A stretch of 60,257 nt of DNA from Candidatus Gastranaerophilales bacterium HUM_9. Its GTDB lineage: Bacteria > Cyanobacteriota > Vampirovibrionia > Gastranaerophilales > Gastranaerophilaceae. The stretch lies in assembly GCA_002103075.1 (NCBI GenBank), contig DABG01000004.1, positions 1 through 60,257 of the forward strand, given 5' to 3'. A program made the position numbers and the translations under genes. The stretch's first letter is position 1; each line of letters begins with the position of its first letter. This document shows, piece after piece, positions 1 to 8,164 of this stretch. Under the pieces are notes generated by a model. The model searched no databases. It saw nothing but the letters and a program-made list of their open reading frames with translations, and was not told where the DNA came from.

Positions 1-195
1 ACAAGTACATTTGTCTTTGCAGCAATCGCATTTTGTTTTGCAACAGTCACAATCTTTGCAAGTGCAACCGTCTGGACAACATTTGCAACATTCTTGATGA
101 ACGGCTTTTGATACAACACCAGCAGAAACTGTTGTTGCAACACCACTCAAAGCTAATACGCACAAAGCAGTCAACATAACGATAAACTTCTTCAT
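1..195 (-). CDS. Cys-rich exported small protein, 3' end beyond window (partial)
   Basis: An open frame runs from an ATG at 195 to the left edge without a stop, so only the first 65 residues are visible. Residues 1-25 form a Sec-type signal peptide (MKK start, hydrophobic core, likely cleavage after V-S-A). Residues 36-65 hold 14 cysteines in 30 positions in CC-x-CC, CxC and CxxCxCC arrangements, with Lys and Asp between them. A good Shine-Dalgarno (taggag) lies 6 nt upstream. Such Cys density suggests a metallothionein-like metal-binding domain or a disulfide-rich peptide outside the cytoplasm; nothing here separates these. The family is not one I recognise. Confidence 0.75.
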   Translation of the reverse strand, partial: MKKFIVMLTALCVLALSGVATTVSAGVVSKAVHQECCKCCPDGCTCKDCDCCKTKCDCCKDKCTC

Positions 196-255
196 AATAG
201 ACTCCTATTAATGTGCTACACATTTATATTAAGACTCTAAATATCAATCGTCAAG

Positions 256-1101
256 TTAGTTAAAAATCTTTTTTAAAACGGTTAATTTATCTGAATCGAT
301 GTCTTTATTTTCCGTATTTAATCTGCACAAATTGATGGTTTTATTTGTCCCGTGATAATCACTTCCCCCAGAGATAAATAATCCGTTTTCGTTTGCAACA
401 TTAACCAAAAACTCTATTTCTTCAAAATTATATCTAGAATAATAGCATTCTAGCCCCATTATTCCGTTTTTTTTCATAACCTCAAAACGTTTATAAAAAG
501 TTTCTGGGTCAATATGTTTTTCACCCTCGCCACCTAATGGGTGTGCCCAAACAGGAATTCCACCAGCTGATAAAATAGCTTCAATTCCCTCTTTGCCGTT
601 AAATCTTGAGTTTGGTGTTTTGCAACCATCTAGATATTTTTTCATCGCATCAACATTGTTGTCAGACAAGCCTCTATTGACCAATATGTTTGCAATATGG
701 GTTTTTACAACACTATTTCTGCTATGTAACCAATCACTTTCTTCTTTAGTAAGCTCAATTCCCCATTCTTCTTTAAGAAATTCTATCCTTTTTTCTAGTT
801 TATTTTTACGTAGTACTCTACCTTTTTTTATTAAATTATTCAGTTTAATATCGTCTATATTACAATGTAAACCAAGTATATGGCACTTTACTGTTTCAAG
901 GTCGCAAGTCAGCTCTATAGACGGTATAAAGGTTATATCGTTATCTAAAAATTTTGTGATTTCTCTACAGCCATCAACTGTATCATGATCAGTAAGTGCA
1001 AAAATTTTAATCCCATTTTTTAAAATGTTTTTTGCTAATTCTTCAACTGTGTCACTTCCATCTGAATAATTGCTATGTACATGTAAATCAACTTTTGCCA
1101 T
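256..1101 (-). CDS. PHP-domain phosphoesterase (TrpH/YciV-like)
   Basis: A 281-residue protein opening with DLHVHSNYSDGSDTVEEL, the classic PHP metal-binding motif (HxH, then D). LTDHDTVDG near residue 37, a mid-protein AHPLGG and the late GSDYHG supply the other metal ligands. The length fits the TrpH/YciV group, whose characterised members act on 3',5'-nucleoside bisphosphates or short 5'-phosphorylated RNA; which substrate applies here is inference. There is no Shine-Dalgarno: a TAAAAT hexamer with an upstream TG lies 6 nt before the ATG, so the mRNA is probably leaderless. It stands alone between two short unrelated genes. Confidence 0.9.
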   Translation of the reverse strand: MAKVDLHVHSNYSDGSDTVEELAKNILKNGIKIFALTDHDTVDGCREITKFLDNDITFIPSIELTCDLETVKCHILGLHCNIDDIKLNNLIKKGRVLRKNKLEKRIEFLKEEWGIELTKEESDWLHSRNSVVKTHIANILVNRGLSDNNVDAMKKYLDGCKTPNSRFNGKEGIEAILSAGGIPVWAHPLGGEGEKHIDPETFYKRFEVMKKNGIMGLECYYSRYNFEEIEFLVNVANENGLFISGGSDYHGTNKTINLCRLNTENKDIDSDKLTVLKKIFN

Positions 1102-1220
1102 ATAAAAATTTTATCACGAATATAATTTTAACTTTTGTAAAAATTGTATAAATTTTGAAATTTGAGTGGTCTAAAATACTTGTTATACATGTAATAATTT
1201 TAAAATAGTGGAGAGCAAAA

Positions 1221-1448
1221 ATGATTGGCAGAGTCAATCAATCGGCAGGAAATATTTTTTCAAACTCAGCTTCTTCAATGAGTCGAGCAAGGACAGATTA
1301 CAGTGGCTCAGGAGAGGCAAGCCTTAGAGCACTTAGCAAAAAAGACGCTGGTTCTAGTGTTGCAGCTGCTAAAGACGAGCTTGAATACGAGTTCTCTGGT
1401 GATTTTGAACAGCAAATGCGTGATTGGAAAAATGATGATTACAAATAA
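1221..1448 (+). CDS. Hypothetical small protein, 75 aa
   Basis: A short frame with a good Shine-Dalgarno (tggagag) before the ATG. The N-terminus is Asn/Ser-rich (MIGRVNQSAGNIFSNSASS), resembling the leaders of several lineage-specific proteins in this window. The C-terminal half is charged and acidic (ELEYEFSGDF...). There is no membrane segment, cysteine or known motif. I do not recognise the family. The RBS and coding-like composition support it as a real gene. Confidence 0.6.
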   Translation: MIGRVNQSAGNIFSNSASSMSRARTDYSGSGEASLRALSKKDAGSSVAAAKDELEYEFSGDFEQQMRDWKNDDYK

Positions 1449-1451
1449 AAA

Positions 1452-1479
1452 TTAGTTTAAATAGTTAAAGATAAACTAA
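1452..1479. terminator. Weak bidirectional terminator hairpin
   Basis: Eight-base arms TTAGTTTA and TAAACTAA flank a 12-nt loop between two convergent genes. The stem is all-AT except one GC pair, so it is a weak candidate. Confidence 0.35.
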
Positions 1480-1481
1480 AA

Positions 1482-2444
1482 TTAAAGTGATTTTATTTCT
1501 TTTATAATATTTTTGACTTCCTCTGAAATATCCTTTTCCGAGGTTGTTTGTTGTTTTACCCTGTTTGCAAATTCTGCTTTCTTGAATTCATGCAGACATT
1601 TTTCTTTGAAGAATTCTTCCAAAGTTTTTACAGTAGAAATTCCGTCTTGAAAAAGTTCTTCTGCATTTGTTTTTACGAAGTTCTTAAATTCATTGTTTAT
1701 TGTATTAGCAATAAGTGATTTAGGTAGCAAGTCTTCAAACTCACCACTATCTAGAAGATGAATTTTGTCTTGGTACCTTAGTTTGTGGTTGATTAGTTCT
1801 TCATTTGCTTCGGCATCTTTATCTAAAAGTACAAAGATAGGAAGTTTTAGGGTTTCATAAAGTTTATAATAAAGTTTTACAACTTGATTTTTGCCTCCTG
1901 CTGCAATGATTTTAACTCCGTTGCTATCAAAATTATAACCACATATATTAGCAAATGTAGGTAATAGTATTTCTTCTGTTATTCCTTCTGCGATAACAAC
2001 TTTTTCAATAGGGAAAAGGGTTTGTTGTTCCCTACGATTAGATATAATATCAATCTTATTTGATATAGCTTTTAACCATTCTAAGTTCTTTGCTTGAGAA
2101 GACTTTAGCAGTTTTATAGCACTTTTATAATTAAGCTTGTTGTCTAAAAGGTTTAGTCCTTCTTTTGAAATTTCAAAAGTAGAGGTTTCATATTTTTTCA
2201 AGTATTCATTGATAGAATAATCGTTGTTTGGTTCAACAGAAGAATTAAATATTTCTACAGCTATATCTCTTAATTCTTCGTAGTTCATATTATCGAGTGA
2301 ACTTTTTTTGTATTTAGGTTCAATAAGGTTTGAGATAATAATATCTTTGAATACTCTTGGGTACTTTTCTTCAACAGGTTTAAATCGGGTTAATCTGTCT
2401 ATAGAAATGATTATTTGTTGTTCTGTTAGTTTTTTATATTTCAT
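1482..2444 (-). CDS. Orphan OLD-family-like TOPRIM protein
   Basis: A 320-residue protein whose second half looks like the TOPRIM domain of OLD-family nucleases: VVIAEGITEEILLP (E153, E157) followed by VLLDKDAEANEE (D208, D210), the Glu and DxD metal site. OLD proteins normally carry an N-terminal ABC-type ATPase. Here residues 1-145 are helical and charged with no Walker A, so the ATPase is absent. The start has a Shine-Dalgarno (ggggaag). The role could be DNA or RNA cleavage, possibly defence, but no partner ATPase is adjacent. Confidence 0.65.
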   Translation of the reverse strand: MKYKKLTEQQIIISIDRLTRFKPVEEKYPRVFKDIIISNLIEPKYKKSSLDNMNYEELRDIAVEIFNSSVEPNNDYSINEYLKKYETSTFEISKEGLNLLDNKLNYKSAIKLLKSSQAKNLEWLKAISNKIDIISNRREQQTLFPIEKVVIAEGITEEILLPTFANICGYNFDSNGVKIIAAGGKNQVVKLYYKLYETLKLPIFVLLDKDAEANEELINHKLRYQDKIHLLDSGEFEDLLPKSLIANTINNEFKNFVKTNAEELFQDGISTVKTLEEFFKEKCLHEFKKAEFANRVKQQTTSEKDISEEVKNIIKEIKSL

Positions 2445-2480
2445 TCTTCCCCTGTTAATAAATATTAATAAATATACTAT

Positions 2481-2518
2481 AAAATAGCAATTTTTTGAAG
2501 TTTAGTATCTTTATATAA
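2481..2518 (+). promoter_or_regulatory. Shared promoter-like element, copy 1
   Basis: AAAATAGCAATTTTT, 14 nt, then TTTATATAA, ending 4 nt before the ATG of the papain-like gene. The same words with the same 14-nt gap precede the gene at 6903; CAATT-17 nt-TTTATA also precedes the gene at 40061. The upstream box does not look like TTGACA. Confidence 0.5.
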
Positions 2519-2522
2519 ATGT

Positions 2523-3887
2523 ATGTTAAGTGTGAATTATAACAATATTGTGAATAATTTTGCAGTAGCTGGAGTTAATAAGAATTCAACAAAGGTTCAA
2601 GCTCCACAAGTTTCTGCTTCTCACGTATCATCACCAGCATTCTGTGGTGCAACAGGTAATGATATTGCCGTGAGAACACGCTTAGCAACAAAAGAAGAAA
2701 AAGCTAAATATAATCACTTAACAAAACATCTAGACAAAGACGGAAGAAAGATGCTTGACGGCTTGTTGAAAAAAGGTTTGTTACTTAAAAATGATTCAAA
2801 CGACAAATCAACAGCTTTAGATAATTTGTACAATATGGTTGCAACTCCTAGAGCAGCAGGCATGGACGCAGATTTATTATTGAAGCATACTGTTAGAACA
2901 ATTTCTGACCCATTTGTTATTACACAACATTTTGGTGATATTCCTGAAGAGTATCAAACAGAGGTTCTAAATAAAGTAACCAATAATTCAAAAGATATGA
3001 TTGAAAGGGGAGTTGCTAAAAGCGAACTTGATAATATGTATTCAGGTTGTTGCGTAGCAGCAAGTGAAGAGTTTAATTTAGCTTCAACTAATCCGGCTGA
3101 ATTCACAAGGTTTGCAGAGGGTTTGACTTCTCCCAATAAAGCAGTTAAGAAAAATATACAACTAGATAGTTTGTCAGATAAAGCTCTTGATGCTATTTGG
3201 TTGTTAAATGCGTTTGAAATACCTTATGAAGCAAAAGATTTTAAGACAGCAACTTTAAAGATTGCTCCAGATGAAAATGCTTATATCAGAGAACAAATAC
3301 AAGAAAAACATCAAGACGAATTGGAACGTTCTCCAATAGATGTTTTGATGCAGTCTGCGTTTATGAATGTAGGTTCTCAGCAAACATATAATTCTTTGAA
3401 CGACAAGCATGCAGGCAAATTCTCTAATGATGATACAGGTTTGATTGATTTTGAAAAGACATTCTTGGAATCAATTGTTGAAGATAAAAATATAACTTCC
3501 GTAACTTATCAAAAAGTAAATGATAAACAACAAGTTGTCGGATATGAAGCTGATTACGATACAGTTAAAAATCAATTGCTAGAAACTTTGAATTCTGGTA
3601 AAAATATTATTATTGGTTACACAATGACTGATGAAAATAATTATATTAAAGGCGGTCATGAAATAACAATAATAGGTGCAAAAACAGATAATAATGGCGA
3701 ATTGTCATTTATTTGTAACGATACAGATGATGACAATCCAACACCAATAGAGTATCCTGCATCATATTTGATACCAAAAATTCACCACGCAGGTATTCCA
3801 ACAGATATTGCTGAAAAAGATTTGACACAGACTGATAATTGGGTTTATGGCGTAAGAGATTTTAACAATAATAGAGCAAGTAAATAA
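2523..3887 (+). CDS. Putative papain/C39-like cysteine peptidase with N-terminal AFCG motif
   Basis: A 454-residue protein. Residues 1-37 are Asn/Ser/Val-rich and lead into P-A-F-C-G (38-42), a motif echoed in other genes here. A helical middle follows, then S-G-C-C-V-A-A-S (C176/C177), and later G-G-H-E-I-T-I-I-G (H379) and I-C-N-D-T-D (N399/D400). That order of Cys, His then Asn/Asp, with GH before a hydrophobic strand, is how papain-like and C39-like peptidases are built, so an active cysteine peptidase is plausible; this is inferred from motifs only. There is no classical signal peptide and no clear RBS. The upstream region shares an element with the genes at 6903 and 40061. Confidence 0.55.
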   Translation: MLSVNYNNIVNNFAVAGVNKNSTKVQAPQVSASHVSSPAFCGATGNDIAVRTRLATKEEKAKYNHLTKHLDKDGRKMLDGLLKKGLLLKNDSNDKSTALDNLYNMVATPRAAGMDADLLLKHTVRTISDPFVITQHFGDIPEEYQTEVLNKVTNNSKDMIERGVAKSELDNMYSGCCVAASEEFNLASTNPAEFTRFAEGLTSPNKAVKKNIQLDSLSDKALDAIWLLNAFEIPYEAKDFKTATLKIAPDENAYIREQIQEKHQDELERSPIDVLMQSAFMNVGSQQTYNSLNDKHAGKFSNDDTGLIDFEKTFLESIVEDKNITSVTYQKVNDKQQVVGYEADYDTVKNQLLETLNSGKNIIIGYTMTDENNYIKGGHEITIIGAKTDNNGELSFICNDTDDDNPTPIEYPASYLIPKIHHAGIPTDIAEKDLTQTDNWVYGVRDFNNNRASK

Positions 3888-3908
3888 TTAAGAATAAGTT
3901 TAGAAATT

Positions 3909-4047
3909 GTCATTGCGAACGATTGAACGGTTTTGAAAATATTAAGTGTGGCAATCCATAAATCAACGGTTATGTAAACATAAAATGTCATTCAGAGCGT
4001 GCAATAAATATCTTTTAAGGAAAGCGAAGAATCCCTGCGAACATATT
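3909..4047. repeat. Dispersed palindromic repeat, copy 1
   Basis: Begins gtcattgcgaacg, continues with gtggcaatccataaatcaacgg and tgtcattcagag, and ends at gaatccctgcgaacat. The same blocks recur near 12.9, 35.2, 42.1, 43.3 and 60.1 kb. It is noncoding and lies between convergent genes. Confidence 0.8.
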
Positions 4048-4052
4048 AAAGA

Positions 4053-4089
4053 AAAAGAGCGGGGCTGACGAAGTCAGCCCCGCTCTTTT
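4053..4089. terminator. Strong bidirectional terminator (GAA loop)
   Basis: A perfect 17-bp stem (aaaagagcggggctgac and its complement) closed by a GAA triloop, with A-run and T-run edges. It can end both the + gene at 2523 and the minus-strand min operon. Confidence 0.9.
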
Positions 4090-4110
4090 CTAAATAAAAA
4101 TTTTTAAAAC

Positions 4111-4629
4111 TTATTTTTTTGAAGATTTTTTATCTTCTTTCTTTGTTTCAGTTTCTTCTTCAACCTTTTCGGTTTCCTCAGTTTCATCAGAGTCTTCTTC
4201 TTGTTCTTCTGACTCTTCTTCAGAAGTTTCTTCTTCCTCAGATGATTTTTCATCTTCTTCTGAGTCTGTTTCTTCATCTTCTGTTTCGGTTTCAGAAGTT
4301 TCTTCGTCCTCTTCCTCTAAGACTGCCAAAATTTCGTCTTCACTCTTTGCTCTAACGACAGGAATTGACAACATCAATGCCATTTGGCTATCTTCTTGTT
4401 CAAAGTTTAAGTCTAGTAGCTCTCTATCAAGCTCTACGTATTTTGATAGTAAGTCTATCAATTCTTTTCTCATTCTATCCATAATTGCAGGGGATAGGTT
4501 AGTTCTGTCTTGCATCAAAACAAGTTTTAAACGGTTGCAAGCAACATCTTTTGCGTTGTCTTCGTTATTTTCTGTTTGATGAAAGAAACTTACTACTTTA
4601 TTATACAAGTTAGCAAAAATATCTTTCAT
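4111..4629 (-). CDS. minE: Cell division topological specificity factor MinE
   Basis: Residues 1-90 match MinE: an N-terminal amphipathic helix, A-C-N-R-L-K-L-V-L-M-Q-D-R, and the dimerisation region ending S-I-P-V-V-R. MinE binds membrane-bound MinD and stimulates its ATPase, sweeping MinCD off midcell. At 172 residues it is about twice the usual length; the extra half is a Glu/Ser/Thr-rich acidic tail ending in a Lys/Ser cluster. It is the last gene of minC-minD-minE, 2 nt after minD. Confidence 0.95.
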   Translation of the reverse strand: MKDIFANLYNKVVSFFHQTENNEDNAKDVACNRLKLVLMQDRTNLSPAIMDRMRKELIDLLSKYVELDRELLDLNFEQEDSQMALMLSIPVVRAKSEDEILAVLEEEDEETSETETEDEETDSEEDEKSSEEEETSEEESEEQEEDSDETEETEKVEEETETKKEDKKSSKK

Positions 4630-4631
4630 GA

Positions 4632-5438
4632 CTATACCGCACCTTTCTTAAAGAAATTTTTAAGTTTGTCTAAAAATCCTTTAGGTTCAGATAAATCTAA
4701 GAAAGGAACATCTAATCCCATAATACGATTAGCAACGTTTCTGTATGCTTTACCTGCAAGTGCGTTTTCGTCGTTTACAATAGGTTCCCCTTTGTTTGTA
4801 GAAGTGATAATTCCCGTATCTTCTGGGATAACACCAATTAAGTCACAAGACAAAATTTCAACAACGTCTTCAACACTCATCATATCATTTTTTTCGATAA
4901 GGTTTGGACGAACTCTGTTAAGAAGAAGTTTGTAGCTTTCAATTTCTTCTTTTGATTCAAGCAAACCAATAATTCTGTCAGCATCTCTAACAGCAGACAT
5001 TTCAGGAGTTGTTACAACGATAGCCTCTGTTGCACCTGCTACAGCGTTTTGGAACCCTTGTTCAATACCAGCTGGACAGTCAACTAAAATAAAATCATTT
5101 GTTTCTTTTAGTTCGTCACAAATTTCTTTTAGTTCTTCTGATGAAACAGAAGTTTTATCTCTTGTTTGAGCAGCTGCTAACAATGATAAGTTAGGGTTCT
5201 TTTTATCCTTAACTAATGCTTGCTTAAGTTTGCAACGTCCTTCTACAACGTCAACGATTGTGTATACAATACGGTTTTCTAAACCTAATAACAAATCAAG
5301 GTTTCTAAGTCCGATATCTGTATCAATTACTACAACTTTATTACCTAATCTTGCAAGAGCTGTACCGATATTGGCACTTGTTGTTGTTTTACCAACACCA
5401 CCCTTACCTGAGGTGATTACTATTACTCGGCCTGTCAT
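4632..5438 (-). CDS. minD: Septum site-determining ATPase MinD
   Basis: 268 residues with the deviant Walker A GKGGVGKTTTSANIG near the N-terminus, the D-T-D-I-G-L-R-N-L-D motif and D-C-P-A-G-I-E Walker B. The C-terminus (FLDKLKNFFKKGAV) is a short basic amphipathic helix of the kind that anchors ATP-bound MinD to the membrane. It recruits MinC and is cycled by MinE, both encoded next to it. Start and minC stop share one base, so translation is probably coupled. Confidence 0.97.
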   Translation of the reverse strand: MTGRVIVITSGKGGVGKTTTSANIGTALARLGNKVVVIDTDIGLRNLDLLLGLENRIVYTIVDVVEGRCKLKQALVKDKKNPNLSLLAAAQTRDKTSVSSEELKEICDELKETNDFILVDCPAGIEQGFQNAVAGATEAIVVTTPEMSAVRDADRIIGLLESKEEIESYKLLLNRVRPNLIEKNDMMSVEDVVEILSCDLIGVIPEDTGIITSTNKGEPIVNDENALAGKAYRNVANRIMGLDVPFLDLSEPKGFLDKLKNFFKKGAV

Positions 5439-6736
5439 TAATCTTCTCTCCTTAATGTTTTATATATAACTATTTGGTTTTTATCTATTCTTGCTTCCTC
5501 TGGAGTAAACTCATTTGTTCTTTGTACGTAAGGAACATTTATTGTGTCGTTTCTTCTAGAATAAAGGTTCGCAATTCTCAATTGAATAGGGTTAAGTTTC
5601 AAAGCTCTGACTTTTGCATCAGTGTTACCTTCAGAGCCTGCGTGAACGATACCACCAAGAATACCCCATACTGTAACGTCACCTGTTGCAATTACTTCAC
5701 TTCCTGGGTGAACATCACCTATTATGAAAATATTTCCCTCATAAGATACTGTTTGACCTGAACGTAGTGTTTGTGTCAAATACAAGGTTGGTAAATCAGA
5801 AGTGTTTGCTTTGATAAGCTCAATTCCTTCTGGTGTTATACCCTCTGTATCTAATAAAATATATTTAGCATCGTTTTCATTTTTGATTGTTTCTGTTGTT
5901 TCGTAATTTTGTGGAGCAATATCGCTAATGCTTTCTTTTTCTTCTGTTGTTGGATTAGAATAAAGACTTCCACCGAAAGTAACATCTAGTGCTGACTCAA
6001 TGTCTTTTGGTGCACTGATTTCTTTTTCAGCACTAAGTTTTTCATAGATGTTTTCTTCTTCTTGATGTGCAATTTCTTTCACTTCTTCTGAAGCATTCTC
6101 TAAAGAATTTTCTGTTGCTTTAATGATTTCGTCATTTTCTTTTTCAAGAAGTTCTTCTTCTTTTTCTTCTGTTTCTGTTTCTGTTTCTGTTTCTTCAATA
6201 TTGTTTTCGTTGAACATATATTGAGGAGCTTCTTCTTTTATTTCTTCATCTTTTACTTCTTCAAGTTCTGGTATTTTGCTTGTGTCAGTAACAAAATCAC
6301 CAATAGAGTTTGTTTTCTTTAATTGTGCAAAGCTACTGAATTCAGGTTGTTCTGTTTCTTGTTCAGATTTTTCTGTTGATTCAGAATTCATAGAGAAACT
6401 AGAGTCTGTTCTATTTATGTTTTTAAATGCTTCTTGAAATGTTGGCATAACTTCTGGAGCAGGAGCTTTTGTTGATATGCCAAGACTTATTGCAGAAGCC
6501 TCTGTCATTTCTGATTTTGATTGAACCCCGTCTAGTGTTGAGTTCATAGCTTCTATTAATGCTTTTATGCTTAATAATTGTGATTGATTTAAACTAACAT
6601 TTCCAATGTTTAGAAAAAGGTTTTTGTTGGTATAATCTTCTGAATCAAGAATTGATTTGATTTTAGAGATTAAATCAGCGTTTCCTGTAGCGTTACTTAA
6701 ATCAATGATTGTACTTTTGTTTGTTCCACGTTCCAT
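5438..6736 (-). CDS. minC: Septum site-determining protein MinC with long acidic insert
   Basis: The C-terminal part (about residues 320-405: T-L-R-S-G-Q, GDVHPGSEVIATGDVTVWG, GGIVHAG) is the MinC beta-helix that binds MinD and FtsZ. The first 70 residues fit the MinC N-domain. Between them is about 230 residues of Glu/Thr/Ser-rich low-complexity sequence, making the protein 432 aa against about 230 in E. coli. It inhibits FtsZ assembly away from midcell. First gene of minCDE, with a weak GGA Shine-Dalgarno. Confidence 0.93.
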   Translation of the reverse strand: MERGTNKSTIIDLSNATGNADLISKIKSILDSEDYTNKNLFLNIGNVSLNQSQLLSIKALIEAMNSTLDGVQSKSEMTEASAISLGISTKAPAPEVMPTFQEAFKNINRTDSSFSMNSESTEKSEQETEQPEFSSFAQLKKTNSIGDFVTDTSKIPELEEVKDEEIKEEAPQYMFNENNIEETETETETEEKEEELLEKENDEIIKATENSLENASEEVKEIAHQEEENIYEKLSAEKEISAPKDIESALDVTFGGSLYSNPTTEEKESISDIAPQNYETTETIKNENDAKYILLDTEGITPEGIELIKANTSDLPTLYLTQTLRSGQTVSYEGNIFIIGDVHPGSEVIATGDVTVWGILGGIVHAGSEGNTDAKVRALKLNPIQLRIANLYSRRNDTINVPYVQRTNEFTPEEARIDKNQIVIYKTLRRED

Positions 6737-6849
6737 ATCTTTATTCCATATATCTTGTATAAACTAATTTGTTACTAAAAAGATATCCTAAATATATTTG
6801 TTGTTCAAGGTAATGTGTCGTTATGTAAATAACTGAAAAATTCGTTAAA

Positions 6850-6887
6850 AAAATAGCAATTTTTCGCTTGATATGACGTTTATATAA
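6850..6887 (+). promoter_or_regulatory. Shared promoter-like element, copy 2
   Basis: AAAATAGCAATTTTT, 14 nt, TTTATATAA: the same two words and spacing as upstream of the gene at 2523. It ends 15 nt before the ATG, leaving room for an AAAGG Shine-Dalgarno. Confidence 0.5.
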
Positions 6888-6902
6888 GTATAAAGGTTAG
6901 TT

Positions 6903-8090
6903 ATGCTCGAAATGAATCCAATAGGTTTGAATACGTCTTCAATAATGGATTGCTATAATGTCGTAAATGATAAGAAAAACGATACGATAGCAACGGTTAT
7001 AGCTAATCGTCGTTCAAATAAAGATAGAGCTAGTGCAACAATGATTGGTGCAACTTTTGGCTTGGCTCAAAGTCTTGCGTTTGCTGGCACTTATGCTGGT
7101 GCAAAAATGTTTCCTAAGCTACAAAAATTTTTCCCGATAAAATGGGCAGTAAATAAAGTTGATGAATGGATAAAGATTGCTCAAAAAAATAGCCCTAAAG
7201 CTAGTAAGTTAGATAATATAATGGTAGGTGTAATTTCAAAATCTATATATTTGATTGCCTCTTGTGCTGTTACAGGGTTCTTGTTCGATTTGTATAATAA
7301 TATTATGGATACTAAGTTGAATGGTAAATTCTCAAATGTAAAACAAGGTGCTCAACAAGATTCTTGGTTGTTGGCAGGGTTGAAATCAATGGCTGCTACC
7401 AATGAGGGTAAAAAAGTTATTAAAAACTCTATGAAATCTGTTGATAATGGAGTTGTTATAAAGTTTCAAGGTGTAAATAAAGAATATAGCGTAACTAATA
7501 AAGAAATTAAACAAGCAAGTAGAGAGTATTTGACATCATTTGCAGAAGATGGAAAGGTGAAAGGATTTAAAAAGAACTATTCTTCTGGTGATGGTGATGT
7601 TTTGGCGTTTGAAATAGCGTTCAAAAAATATCAAGACGATTTGAAAAATGGAAGAATTATGGCAAATAAAGACTTGCCAAATTATGCTAATCAGTTTTCT
7701 TCAAAAGGTAATTTGTCAGAAACAGAACTTTCTCAATGTTATTATTTCTTGACCGGAAGTAAACCGGTTGAAATAAAGAATGATAGTTCAGATAAAGAAC
7801 AAGGTTCGAAATTAGATAAATTTTTAGCTGATTTTACAAAAAATTCTGATAATATGGCTGCTGGATTTACTTTTAAAGATGAGGGAAAAGGTGTTGCGAA
7901 TGTCAGAACCAATTTAAGTATGAATATTGGATTTGCTACTGATAAAACTTATGCAATTAAAAAAATAAGTGATAAATTTGTTACATTTGTTGATGCAAGA
8001 AATACTGCAATAGAAATAAAAATGCCGTTGTTTGAGTTTAAGAATAAGTTTGATAAGTTATATGCGGTTGATTATAAGGAAAATGATTAG
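6903..8090 (+). CDS. Membrane protein with degenerate calpain-like domain
   Basis: 395 residues. Two hydrophobic stretches (about 46-68 and 106-131) flank a short loop, then Q-G-A-Q-Q-D-S-W-L-L-A-G-L-K-S-M-A begins at 148. Calpain (C2) enzymes have QGxxGDCWLLAAL at this place; here the nucleophile Cys is Ser154 (codon TCT). Near the C-terminus A-T-D-K-T-Y-A-I-K-K-I aligns with the calpain GHAYxV block, with Thr in place of His, followed by V-D-A-R-N-T. The fold is therefore predicted to be calpain-like but without cysteine peptidase activity, perhaps a binding or decoy pseudopeptidase. An AAAGG Shine-Dalgarno precedes the ATG. Confidence 0.6.
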   Translation: MLEMNPIGLNTSSIMDCYNVVNDKKNDTIATVIANRRSNKDRASATMIGATFGLAQSLAFAGTYAGAKMFPKLQKFFPIKWAVNKVDEWIKIAQKNSPKASKLDNIMVGVISKSIYLIASCAVTGFLFDLYNNIMDTKLNGKFSNVKQGAQQDSWLLAGLKSMAATNEGKKVIKNSMKSVDNGVVIKFQGVNKEYSVTNKEIKQASREYLTSFAEDGKVKGFKKNYSSGDGDVLAFEIAFKKYQDDLKNGRIMANKDLPNYANQFSSKGNLSETELSQCYYFLTGSKPVEIKNDSSDKEQGSKLDKFLADFTKNSDNMAAGFTFKDEGKGVANVRTNLSMNIGFATDKTYAIKKISDKFVTFVDARNTAIEIKMPLFEFKNKFDKLYAVDYKEND

Positions 8091-8164
8091 GTAATTAAAA
8101 GTAAATATAAACAACTTTAATAAAATTCAAATAATATCATACATTTGAATGATGTTTTTTAATG

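Noticed and set aside
593..988. 131-aa open frame on the + strand
   Set aside because: Antisense to the PHP gene, no RBS, composition of a shadow frame.
3909..4047. Possible CRISPR-like or tRNA-like repeat
   Set aside because: No regular spacer pattern; blocks recur singly across the window.
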